Source of the DNA: Apostichopus japonicus
Lineage: Eukaryota > Echinodermata > Holothuroidea > Aspidochirotida > Stichopodidae
Length of the DNA: 64,000 bases
Reading direction: 5' to 3'
Assembly (NCBI RefSeq): GCF_037975245.1
Contig: NC_092576.1
Coordinates: 9,193,501 to 9,257,500 of the forward strand
Positions 1-11,025 of this stretch are shown piece by piece. The position numbers and the translations under genes were made by a program. Position 1 is the first letter of the stretch; each line of letters opens with the position of its first letter. The notes beneath the pieces were generated by a model, which saw nothing but the letters and a program-made list of their open reading frames with translations, searched no databases and was not told the origin of the DNA.

Positions 1-559
1 TTTGTTGAATTTCAATTACCCTAGATGGTATGATTCCTGACTCTTTTCTGTTGACTTAATTGGTAGTCCAGATTGGACTTTTGATCTCTTATTGTCCTCA
101 AAGACTTGTTTTAAATGGAAAGAGTAATTTGATCATAGATACATTGACTTGTCAAGTCATTTAATGGACCTGACAGAGAATACCCAAATCTGAGGACACT
201 GATTGGTCAATTTTTGTGTGCCACTGTGTTGAAGCACAGAAGCTATGCCTTATGTGTGCTAGTTTATATAGTTCTTTTTGCATTTTAAAGGCTTTTAGGT
301 TCTCCATAATAATGAAAAAAGAATTAATTGTTGTCTCCTCTCAAATATATCAGGGATTCCATGAAGGAATTCTCTATGTATCTATCCTCTGCTTGTTTTT
401 TTAGGAAAAGAGATGCATACTATAACATATAAGAATAGCAGTTTGTCTCTCTTCTTTATTCAACTCATATCCACAGGTAATTTATATTGCCAACATTAAG
501 ATATGAATAGAACAAAAGGTTTGTCATATCAGTATTGCAAAAATATGGGACAAAATCAT

Positions 560-1450
560 GGAAAATTGCTGTAAATGTACCATCATGTTTCATAGTGTGA
601 CCCATTTATGTTCTACTGTGGTAAAATCATGGTACAATTATGGTAAATTTACCATAGTATAATTGCACCATATAGTTTTACCCTATTTTTACTGTGGTTA
701 ATCATGGCACAATTGTAGGAATATCACATATGTAGTTTATGTACCATATAAACTTACCCTACTTTTACTACAGTAATATCATGGTAAAACTATGGTAAAT
801 TTACCGTAGTAAATGTACCACGCTTTTACCCTACTTTTACCGCGGTAATACCATGGTAAAACTGTGGTTAATTTACCGTAGTAAATGTACCGCACTTTTA
901 CCCTACTTTATACCGCGGTAATATCATGGTAAAACTGTGGTAAATTTACCGCGGTAAATGTACCACACTTTTACCCTACTTTTACCGCGGTAATACCATG
1001 GTAAAACTGTGGTAAATTTACCGTAGTAAATGTACCACACTTTTACCGCGGTAAAACCATGGTAAAACTGCGGTAAATTTACCACAGTAAATGTACCGCA
1101 CTTTTACCCTACTTATACCGCGGAAGTATCATGGTAAAACTGCGGTAAATTTACCGCGGTAAATGTACCGCACTTTTACCCTACTTATACCGCGGTAATA
1201 TCATGGTAAAACTGCGGTAAATTTACCGCGGTAAATGTACCGCACTTTTACCCTACTTATACCGCGGTAATATCATGGTAAAACTGCGGTAAATTTACCG
1301 CAGTAAATGTACCGCACTTTTACCATACTTTTACCGCGGTAATACCATGGTAAAACTGCGGTAAATGTACCGCGGTTGATTTTACCACAATTTTACCACA
1401 CATTTACCCTATTTACCACACATTTACCATAGTTTACCGCGGTAAAATTA
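560..1450. repeat. 72-bp palindromic minisatellite
   Basis: Tandem array with a period of about 72 bp, clearest between roughly 1090 and 1330. Each unit combines self-complementary cores (TACCGCGGTA, ACCATGGT) with runs such as TTTACCCTACTT. The left side (560-780) is degenerate, with CCGCGG decayed to CCATAG or CCACAG; copies become cleaner to the right. No reading frame is supported. Confidence 0.9.
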
Positions 1451-1559
1451 GGGTACATTTTTTGCTGGGATGCCTTTATTACTGTACATGAATGATGCAT
1501 ACAGTGTGTACGTACAGAATACAGCAAATAAGTTGGTTTGGGTTTTTAACAAGGTCGCT

Positions 1560-2070
1560 ATGCCTTCATCAAACGAAGGGGTAGTTATCACTCAAAATTA
1601 ATCATTCTACCTTCTTCATCCGGATGCGCGGATGCTCAGTCTCACCCCAGTACGTATGCGGAGTAAAAATGTCAAAGTCCAAGTTCTTTCTTTTTGAGTG
1701 GATGCGCGGATGCTTGGATGCGGGGTCAAACATTTCCTAACTCCTTTCCTAGTACTTCCGTGGTGGATGCGAGGATGCGCGGATGCTGAGTCAAAATGAA
1801 ATACGTGATGGAATTTTAGAGGGCGTCATACATGTACGGATGCCTTTTAAGAACGACACACTTTTGATGTGGAATATCTTCTTACATGCGGGACTTTCAG
1901 TATTTGAAATACGTGATGGTATAGGGAAACTTTCTAAGTACATTCCTAGTACTTCCGGGGTGGATGCGAGGATGCGGAGTCAAAATGAAATATGTGATGG
2001 AATTTTAGAGGGCGTCATACATGAACGGACATGTACAGACACACAGCGCATCCGCGCATCCGGATGCTGG
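1560..2070. repeat. GGATGCGC-rich repeat with a 190-bp duplication
   Basis: The hexamer-like string GGATGCGCGGATGC recurs many times, with the complementary form (GCATCCGCGCATCC) at 2047-2065. A stretch of about 50 bp starting GAGTCAAAATGAAATA occurs at about 1787 and again at about 1977, giving a 190-bp period. The 120-codon open frame across this region is a by-product of the repeat and is not called as a gene. Confidence 0.75.
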
Positions 2071-2619
2071 GAAGAGTTAATGAATGGCCCTGTATTCTAT
2101 AATTGTACCCGTTATAATTTCTTGTCTCTCGATTCACTTCTCTAATTGAATAAAATGATTAGGTTGCCGGCAAAATAAAAACAAAAATACAATGAACTGA
2201 CTCCGTCAATTACGCAACTCGAAGTCACGAACTTGCAGGACCATGCCGCTTTTAGAAAAAACTCCACCGAAAATCCCACTGCGCATAGTCAGAAGGCAGC
2301 TGATAACCTGCCCATCCTTCATTAACTACCGATATAAAAATCAATGCATAAAGCACTGATCTGCCCTGATTGGTTGGGGGTTTGGGGGTCCACCCTTTTT
2401 ATGGAAATTACCCCATACCACGTGAGAAGAGCCTTCTCGAATGTTCCACAGATACATCGAATCTATTTTGGGAAAAAGGCCTGTAACATGATTCAATGAA
2501 ATAGTTAAAACTTCTCGTGGGAAAACTGAATCCTAGACCCAGATAAATATTTAAAGGGCCTGTACGGTCTCTCGATGGAGTGTTCCAGGAACATCAAAGA
2601 GGGCAGTATTACTACTTCA

Positions 2620-3800
2620 TAAAAATAGGTTGACCCTGTTTGACCTTTTGTGTGCGAAGTTATATGGGGTCAAAGTTTTCGGTCGAACTTAGGATGACTG
2701 TACAGACTTGTCGTGTTGTTTTTTGGAATCTGGAGATCTAACTACATCTGAAACCAAGGTCAAAAGGTCAATGGTCACATTATAAAAATGTGCTTATTTT
2801 GGGAGAAAACGGGCGAAAAAGAAAATGTTTGGTTTTGATGCTAGATTTGGATATCAAAGTTACCTTCCGATCAAAAACGTCAAGTTGCAAATGATATAGG
2901 GGAATATTTTCAAACTTAACGGTCATGTGATCCGATGTCACCAAAGGTCAATTAGTGTTAAAAAAAACTAGTATTTTGTGGGGAGCAAATGGGCTAAGAA
3001 TAAAATGTTTCAATTTTTATAGTTTAGATGCTATATTCACGTCTCACCGATTAAAAATGTCAATAGGTTGACCCCAGGTGACCCAAGTTGTGTGTGAAGT
3101 TATACAAGGTCAAAGTTTATTTTCAGACATTTAATGCAATAACTCCCAGTGCCAAGGTGTGACATGGTTGATATTTTGGGACAAGTTGCGAATGGTAAAG
3201 AGAAATATTTTCAAACTTAACGGTCATGTGATCTGAGGTCACCAAAGGTCAAATAATGTTAAAAAACTAGTATTTTGGGGGAGAAAATGGGCAAAGAAAA
3301 ATATGTATGAATTTTAATAGTTTTGATGCTCTATTTAGGTCTCATCGATCAAAAATGTCGATAGGTTGACCCCCGGGTAACCTTTGTGTGTGAAGTTATA
3401 CGAGGTCAAAGTTAATTTTCAGACATTTAGTGCAATTAACTCCCAGTGCCAAGGTCTGACACGATTGATATTTTGGGACAAGTTGTGAATGGGGTGGTGG
3501 AACATTTTCAAACTTAACGGTCATGTGATCTGAAGTCACCAATGTTATCATATCTGTTGACCCGCTTGTAGGTGACCGTATATTTCTTACATTTTCGACG
3601 CCATATTCAGATCTCAAAAGTGCCTTCCAATAAAAAAAACCGATCACAATTTGTGATCACAAAAGTGTTGGCTATAGCGTTGGTTACTTTGTGGGTACAT
3701 GTAGGACCATAATTACTTGGACTATTTGAGCCCAATCTTGCTATGTGTATTGTCATATACCCCTAGGCAAGGAACCACAGTGCCCTTGGGCTCTTGTTGT
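2620..3800 (-). repeat. GGTCA-rich dispersed repeat (copy 1)
   Basis: About 1.2 kb of degenerate repeats with GGTCACCAAAGGTCAA-like blocks, TTTCAAACTTAACGGTCATG and CTAGTATTTTG. It is the reverse complement of the family at 36.4-39.8 kb. The end around 3720-3800 (GAGCCCAATCTTGC and CAAGGAACCACAGTGCCC) matches the reverse complement of 36435-36530, marking one boundary of the family. Frames at 3396-3647 (-) and 36509-36886 (+) encode similar peptides only because the DNA is shared. Confidence 0.85.
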
Positions 3801-4428
3801 TTGTTCAATTCAGCAAATGTTTGCCCACTCCCTTAGAATGCTCTTACATAGGCAAGGAATCGCTAAGTCTAATTTGGGGGGAGGGGGGGGGGATTGGCAG
3901 TTTAAACTGCTTATATAAAATCAGAGAGCTTTAATTTTGTTGTTACAGAATCAATTGTGAAATATCTCAAACCACAAAATTGTGAAACACAGTCAGTTCA
4001 TCAAGTTCTTTAAACTTATTCAACAATTGAGTTTAAAAGGTTGAATTTATTCTGTTCCCTTTTTCATTTACATTTATTGAAGAGTTTAAAAAACTTACCA
4101 GAAGCGAGAAGCTTCAGAGATTTAGAGAGAGCTGGGGGACCTTAGGTCTGGAACTGAGGGCGCTGTTTAGAGCCAGGGCCAGGAGCCTCCCAATCCCCAC
4201 AGACTAGAAATGGAGGAAGAAAGAATAGACGCGGACCACAAAGAAAATACTATCAATGGTAAATATTCATGCTTTCAATATGCCACAAAATTCTCGATTT
4301 TAAAAAGAGAAATCTTATCCCATTGCCATAAACTACTGATTTGAATAGTAATTCCTAAAGGTTTTGATCTCATGTGATGTAACATAAATTGAACATTATC
4401 AGATATGAATTATTTTATTGAACTACAG

Positions 4429-4582
4429 ATTGACAAACTAAAAGAAATAATACCAACCACTGAGGGATATTTGGTCCTGAGTGCCGGAAGTGAAACTATG
4501 TCCTACGGAACATCAAATGGAACAATGTTCCTTAAGGAATACCCTGGACTGGCCACAGAGTCATTCAGAGCCTTCCTTAATC
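4429..4582 (+). CDS. Orphan exon, weakly caspase-like
   Basis: A 154-nt block bordered by an acceptor (AACTACAG) and a strong donor (gtaagt), open in phase 0 to 1. It encodes about 51 residues including IPTTEGYLVLSAGSETMSYG followed by TSNGTMFLKEYP. The pattern (acidic/Pro, hydrophobic strand, SxG, S-Y, NG-x-x-F) recalls the start of the small subunit of caspase-like C14 proteases, where a strand is followed by S-x-R and GSWF. The similarity is weak and no catalytic His or Cys exon is visible. An upstream candidate first exon at 4210-4258 (MEEERIDADHKENTIN, donor gtaaat) ends in phase 1, which does not fit this exon, so no gene is assembled. Confidence 0.35.
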
Positions 4583-5055
4583 GTAAGTGATACATTGAGA
4601 TAGCATTTGGGGTAGCGACAAAGTCCATCACTCACAATATTTGAAGGCTTGATAAGAGTACAGGTGGACCAAGGTACACTATTGATATTGAACAAGGAAG
4701 AAAATTAACTTTGCAGTGTTGGCATATACACATGTAATTATACCAAATATATTTGGTACCATATTATGCCACCGAATATAAATAAAAAAGGCAGTGAAAT
4801 CCAAGAGTCCACCTATTTTTACATAGTTATTCAGTTTGAAAGGACAGTCTTGGATCAATTATTTGCTTTAAACGTTGAATGCATGATTTTTAAACATGAT
4901 TTTGTTTCAAACCATTCACTTTGGAATATGTTAATCTGGGTCATATTGCCAGTATGATGATGATATCATTTCATTTGTGCAGAATTATATTTCAGTATGA
5001 ATCCATTTATAGGTTTTAATTACTGATACCAGAACAGACTAAAGAATGAGGGATT

Positions 5056-6298
5056 CAGGCGCGGATCCAGAGGGGGGTCCAGGAGGTCCGGACCCCCCTG
5101 CTCTTGGCCAAGAAAAAAAAAGAGAAGAAAAAGAGAGAAAAAAAATAATTAAATTAAACGACAATTTTAAACATGTACAGGAGAATTGGAAGTGGGATGG
5201 TGAAACCAAAAAGCGGGCTCAAGGCATCTTAGCGAACTTCGGCAACTTTGAGATGATTGTGTGCCTAGTGATCCTGAAGAACGTTCTGCACCCGCTGCGC
5301 GCAATTACCACCAAGCTGCAGAAGAGGGACATGGATATTAGACCCGCCTACACATCACTGACAGAGGTCAGCAACGATATAGTAGCAATCCGAAGGGATA
5401 TTGATGCCAGGTTTGCCCTTTGGTACCAGGATGCCCTAGACCTCGCCAAGGAGCTGGATGTCGAAGAAGCTAGACCTCGGGCGAAGGGAAGGAATGCATA
5501 CTGGGCAACGCATCCAGCTGAGACCCCAAGGGATTATTTCAAACGAGCAATCGCCATACCATTTGTAGATGATGTCTGCTCCCAAATGAAGGAACGTTTC
5601 GCCACCGACTCCAACGGTGCAATATTAGCACTATTTACCCTCATTCCTTCAGTGATGATAAATATGGAGGTATCGGAACTCCCAAAAGTTGTAGAGGGTC
5701 TAGTCATGTACAGAGATGATTTTCCCCGGTTCAAGAGCCTCCGCACAGAATTGGAAGTATGGCACTCCAAATGTAGAACATGCAGAATCCGCCAGATTCA
5801 CTGTTGCTAGCACTGCACACATGTAACAAAGACCTTTTCCCTAATTTGGTGGTACTTCTACAGATCGCATGTGTCATTCCGGTGACAAGCTGTGAAGCAG
5901 AGAGATCGTTTTCTGCGGTGAGAAGGCATAAAACTGTTCACCGATCAACAATGGGCGAGGAACGTCTCACAGCTCTTGTTCTCATGAACACGTATTATAA
6001 CACTCCTATCGACACTGACGAAGTGGTCCGAAAGTTCATTGAGAAACATCCACGGCGTTTGTTCTCTCCAATCTACCATGAATAGGATCATCAACAAAAC
6101 TAGCTAACTCGTACTGATGCAGATACATTTCGAGTGAGTTTTTGTAGGTGCTTTGCATGGCTAAATTGAAGGGGGTTCCCTGTTGTACTTAAATATCTAA
6201 GAATTTCACAATGGATAGAGGGAAACCCACTCCCCTTAGACCCTAGGATCACTGGAGGCCAAACCCCTCACCCTTCCAGAATCCTGGATCCGGCCCTG
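5056..6298 (+). mobile_element. Decayed hAT transposon
   Basis: The left end reads CAGGCGCGGATCCAG and the right end, read in reverse, CAGGGCCGGATCCAG, so the segment has imperfect terminal inverted repeats of the CAGG(G)GCGGATCCAG type common in animal hAT elements. The interior carries the C-terminal half of a hAT transposase. No matching 8-bp target duplication could be recognised (left flank GAGGGATT, right flank CATCAAAC), so the ends may have decayed. Length about 1.24 kb, well below an autonomous element. Confidence 0.75.
5130..6085 (+). pseudogene. hAT transposase C-terminal fragment
   Basis: Two overlapping frames cover a hAT transposase remnant. The first (to 5810) starts in terminal-repeat and A-rich sequence and then runs through a helical stretch with NFEMIVCLVILKNVLHPLRA, as in the catalytic core of ZMYM/THAP-associated hAT proteins. 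The second (5780-6085) holds the hallmark C-terminal dimerisation segment, with VTSCEAERSFSAVRRHKT and a following LTALVLMNTYY. The frame change near 5780-5810 and the missing N-terminal BED/DDE region indicate an inactive remnant. A host function is not suggested by anything visible. Confidence 0.85.
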
Positions 6299-7367
6299 CA
6301 TCAAACAGTGGTGACGGAACGGGAGGGGGTTGGGGGCTAAAGGCATTATGATTTTTGTATCATCTCAACTCATCTGATATGTATTACCATATTTCATAGA
6401 TTGTTTTTTCTCATCAATTGAGAAATTGCAGACATGAGATCCATATTTTCATGCTAGGTACATGCAGCTTAGAATACTCGGGAAGTGCCGTTTCCGGCCA
6501 TCGGGGGGGGGGGGGGGTTGTAAAGCCCAAAATTTTCTGGTACGCTCCGCGCCAACCGATGGTGGCGCTCCCTTTCCATTTGACCCCACAGTATTGAAAT
6601 GTAACCTGTACTTGGAGAAGTTTCTCTTATTTTAATTTTTCTATAGAAACTTTAATGTAATGCTGTGTGCAAAGCCTCAAAGGTATGCTGCATTGGCCCC
6701 AAATATGCTAGCCTTTCAAATATGGTCACCTTTAGTCAAAATTCCTTAACTATTTTTTTTTTACCACTTTAGGAAACTTACCACACCTGGGCATTCAGTT
6801 ATGTTGTGTGTGCATGTAGAATGTCTGAGAACAATTTAGAAGTAAAGACCTCCAGAAAAGTTGTTCTAGCAAATGTAGCGTGCTATAATTTGGGGCCAAT
6901 ACAGACTACCTTTAAATTTATTCAATAACACAATACTGCTTATAATACTTGGGAATTGTGCCATAATCATACCAATTTCCTAAAATATTACTTTGTTAGT
7001 TGTAAAATTTAAACCACAATACTTGCTATGAACTTGGAGTCGTATGTCTATACATTAACCTCTGTCCTTGATCACATATATAATTTCACAATTATCGAAC
7101 TTAATGAGAAGGGTTGCTGCCTTACAAGCATGTATTGTGTGGATGTGTTTCAAGAGCATTAACTTTTCATTAGTGACCTTGCAGCTGTTTCCTCAAATTA
7201 TTTCCACATGTTTCTTGATTTTCTTTTCCAAACAGAGGTTTTTCCATCCAGTGCTCTTGGAACAGAGAAGGTGACAATCAATGTCATCCAAACAATTTTT
7301 AATGAGAAATATTGTAAGTTTCTGATGAGATTGTACAGACAGTGCTAGAAAGGCGGTTATAAAGGAC
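6299..7367. other. No gene recognised
   Basis: Intergenic sequence with a long G run at about 6504-6520 and A/T-rich stretches. No exon with both splice borders and a recognisable peptide was found. Confidence 0.5.
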
Positions 7368-7373
7368 ATTACT

Positions 7374-7955
7374 TTGAACTTACCGCACCGCTCTGTCAAT
7401 GACACTCCTGGAATAGAACGAGATCAGGTTAAAAAACAGTTTGGACTTGTCAAGCGAGGTGTCGCATCAGGTATTAATAACATTCCCTGGTGGGTTCTTA
7501 AATATTGTTCAAATGAAATTGCTGACATTTTCACAGTCATTTTCAATGAAAGTATAAACAAAGTATTATTCCATCTGACTGGAAACATGCCAAAACTACT
7601 CCTGTGCCCAAACCTGGCAGCCCTGCTCCAGTAAATGATTATCGCCCAATTGATATATCAAGCATAGGTTTCAATTGTATGCAAAAGTTATTACTTTCGT
7701 ATGTCACACAATCCATTGATGAGCATGGTGATCCAAATCTGTTTGCGTACAGACTCAGGATTGAACTTTTTTGGGAATTCTTTTGTTTATAGGGCGTTCA
7801 TGTTCATACAGCATGGTGCTCTAGAACCATTGTTGTGATTTTTCTTTCAGTTTTATGTCTAGTATTTACTATTTTATATCTTAATCATAAATTTAGTTAT
7901 TTTCTCATTGATAAATTTTTAATGATTTATACTGGAAATAAAGAATTGAATTGAA
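7374..7955 (+). mobile_element. Non-LTR retrotransposon 3' fragment (RT part)
   Basis: The segment carries a truncated reverse transcriptase of the CR1/L2/Jockey-like kind. Frame 1 has GVASGINNIPWWVLKYCSNE (the G-x-D-x-I-P...LK motif, with D changed to N). After a frame change near 7555, frame 2 has PSDWKHAKTTPVPKPG and VNDYRPIDISSI, matching the W-K-x-A-x-x-x-P-V-x-K and YRPI motifs that precede the palm. The palm with the FADD-type motif is absent. The right end is a 3' tail of AATTGAATTGAATTG repeats after an AATAAAG, typical of such elements. Confidence 0.8.
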
Positions 7956-8540
7956 TTGGCTAGGCCCACATGCATTAGTAACGTTATATGTATTGTGATA
8001 CAACGTTTCAATCCGATCGAGTGTGCTGTGAACCGAACACATAACTGCTTACGAAATTTGGGCGTTGTATTATTACGTGGAATTTGCCAGTTAAAATAGA
8101 AACTCTTATTTTCTTATATATTCCAAATTTATGAAAGAAACAAGTAAAAACGTGAAGATTTCCGTGTAATTAGAGGAACCTTAAAGTTTCGAAGATATAT
8201 ATAGCCGCATTTGGCCAAACTCGAGGTGTAAAGTTGGGAACAACATATATACCACGTATATATACTACGTAATTCTGTTATATACCCTTCGGAATTACCT
8301 CCACTTTTGAAGGCTAATTCTACCCTATTAACTTACCATTTTTCTTGTAACTTCGGAATTGAAAAGTTAATGATGTTGTCTCATAACTCGAAATGATCAT
8401 TCCTCAAAGGAAGTGAGAAGTTGAACGAGAAGACCTTAGACTTAGGCTTAACTGGTGTCAGGTAAACCTATCCCCGAGGTACAGTAAACCTAAGCCCCAG
8501 CTATCATGCCTTGAAGTAAACCCAAATACCAATGTGTGTA

Positions 8541-8571
8541 TAAATATATATATATTTATATATATATATAC

Positions 8572-8602
<31 letters not shown>

Positions 8603-8612
8603 CATATATATT
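8541..8612. repeat. AT/ATAC microsatellite
   Basis: About 70 bp of (TA)n interspersed with TACATA, followed by ordinary sequence. The short open frames on both strands here are produced by the repeat. Confidence 0.9.
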
Positions 8613-10695
8613 TAAGCCTTGCCTTGCACCTTAATATAATACGAGGCAACAACTTCTTTGTTTACCTTGCACACGTATGTACCTTTATTCGATATGGAAA
8701 CCTCGATCACCAGAGAGTAATTATATAATACTTTATTTTCCGTCATTTAGTAGAAAGAGCTGTCCCGCAAATAGAGTTTTTGAATTGTGCGGCCAGTGTT
8801 CTCCATTCGGCGAACAATTGAGGACCAACTCTTCAGAAACAGTTGTTATGATAGTAATTTTTGAGGATCCTTCGCAACTGCTTAAGTCACATTTATTGAG
8901 AAATAAATATAACTTGACACTCCATCTCACGATGTGAAAAATGTCTTCCATTTAGCAGTATGATTTCTATTTTCAGTACCGAGAAACCTATGCGATAATA
9001 ACAGTAAATGTCTAATCCGAAGTTATGATGTCGAAGTTACAGAACTAAGCATGTGTACTGTGTTCTGCTTTCTGTCGATGAAGTGTGACAATAGCTCTGG
9101 GAAAACACATGTTTCAGAAAGAATATAAGAGCTTTAATTATGACAGTCAGAGATCCTATCAAGAGCATTCTTTCACAGCAAGGCATTAAACAATATTGAC
9201 GGGAGTGATTTCCCCCTATACGATGAAACTGAAAGACGTTTCTTTACTATAAGCATCACTGAAAATTGTTTTGATTCTGGACATATTAAGCGCAACATAA
9301 GTTTCACGAAGGTAACAAGAAGTCAAACAATAAATATCAGATATGCTCGATTGGCTTAAAATAATAGGTCCGACACACTTTCACTTCTATGGTATTTTAT
9401 ATTTTCATGGAAAGTAGTAATTGCCTAGTTAACAAGAACGAATCACTAAAATGTACACATAAAGCAATTTTCACGACAAGCTTATCAATATTTCGCTTTC
9501 AATATCCTATACATGTATTAGATACGCTTCAAAATGACCTGATATATGGAGCAGTAATTACAATTTTTTAAACAGTACTTATGCAACAGCCGCTTGCAAA
9601 CTCCATTTCATGAATTGCAGGTACAGTGTTAAATGCAGCAACAATTTATCACTGCCAAGAAAATTCCAAGTACTTTCTATCCAAGGGAATATTTAGCTCA
9701 TACAATGTGGAATATCAGTATCATAGGCGTAAGAGGCGGCGGCTGGGGGGGGGGGGGGGCTGCAGCCACCTCCCAACCAAATATTGTTGTGAAAATTCGG
9801 GCAATATGCTGAGAATTTTTCGGGCACCTACTGAAAGATAAATAATTTTCAATGTGTTTTTCAATGCTTAAACTTATATTATTAATATCATTATTAACGA
9901 CTTTCCCAATAATTATAACCAGTATGGAAGGGTAATAACATGGAAAATGATTGTATGTTATTGACATGCGGTGTAATAACCGACGCATGCCTATATGATA
10001 TGCACACTAACATGTTGAACGAGTGCGTGAAACATTTTGGATGTATTTTTAGGGCAAGTCGTTACAGCCCCCCCCCCCCCCTCCAATCAAATTGGTCAGG
10101 GTACACAACAAACGAGAAAAAAATAAAATTTGAATTGAAACATATGATAAAACAACATCATATGAATCCGACTGAATTTTCAAAAGTGCCTTCCCATAAA
10201 CACTCGAGTTCAAAAAAATCCCAACATTACTGAAGACGACCATCAATGTTGTACAAATACCTGACAAGAACTATTGATTCATACAGTTGTTCATAACGTA
10301 TCAACTGAGATTCTCATTACATATAGGCCTATATGCATGTTTACGTATGAAGATCGCTGCGATTCATGAAGGAAGGCCGTCCTTTGACCAGCTCTTAAAA
10401 GGTATAAAACGCATCCACTGTGGCGAATCGGCACACAACTTGTAAATAACAACAGCATCAGACTTAATGCAATAAGTTTAGTCTGTTTACCTTTGGACTG
10501 ATATATCTTTAAGCTATGCGACTTGCTACAGATTGCTACAGCTATAGATTTCACTTCCTCACGTTTTTATGTGACGTATTCTAAATCAAAGGTCGTTCCT
10601 GTTTGATTCGGATGTTGCAGATGCGATATCAACACACTGTTGCGTACAACTTACCGCCGTTCATACATTGCGTCTGTACGTATCTTTGTTGGAGA
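8613..10695. other. Upstream region of gene A, no exon recognised
   Basis: Holds a G run (about 9747-9759) and a C run (about 10069-10082), both in contexts that look like transposon debris, but no terminal repeats or coding motif could be defined. No TATA box or initiator could be assigned to gene A with confidence. Confidence 0.4.
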
Positions 10696-11025
10696 ATGGA
10701 TGTTGTTATACGTTTTCACTTAGTTCTCTTTGTGTGTAGTGGTTTTCATGACCATGGGTTTTCTGATACCAACATCAGTGCCAATAAACACGACAACGTG
10801 ACGTTAAACTGTTCCTTAGGAATTGATGTTACGCCTTCTGAACAGAAATGGAATTATAATCGACAAACGATTTACAGTGGATATCAAGTGCTGTGGTCAA
10901 GAAAGTCTGCTGCCATACAACCTCCGCTTTACGCTTTAGTAATGAATAACTTTCCATATCGGAGGAAGGGACCTACCAGTGTTGTATTGGTACCCGTTGT
11001 GTTCAATACCAATTATCAGTAAACG
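10696..11025 (+). CDS. Gene A exon 1: signal peptide and Ig 1 (frame slip)
   Basis: The ATG at 10696 opens a hydrophobic leader (MDVVIRFHLVLFVCSG) directly followed by an Ig V-like domain: DNVTLNCSLG holds the first Cys, YALVMNN the E/F strand region, and SISEEGTYQCC the second Cys. The Cys-containing end is in a different frame from the start; the exon is one base short of the phase-1 length expected for the donor AACG|gtaag. The slip lies near 10950, between codons for MNN and SISEEG. A TAG acceptor-like site at about 10737 would give an incompatible phase, so leader and Ig 1 are taken as one exon. Longer N-terminal extensions to 10603 lack signal-peptide character. Confidence 0.7.

Noticed and set aside
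1783-2145. 120-codon open frame
   Set aside because: It spans the GGATGCGC repeat and its 190-bp duplication; the repeated peptide is a by-product of repeated DNA.
8458-8728. Open frames on both strands with long IYIYIY runs
   Set aside because: Translation of an AT microsatellite.
9720-10085. G run and C run facing each other, as possible transposon ends
   Set aside because: Flanking sequences do not form recognisable inverted repeats or target duplications, so only homopolymer tracts can be supported.
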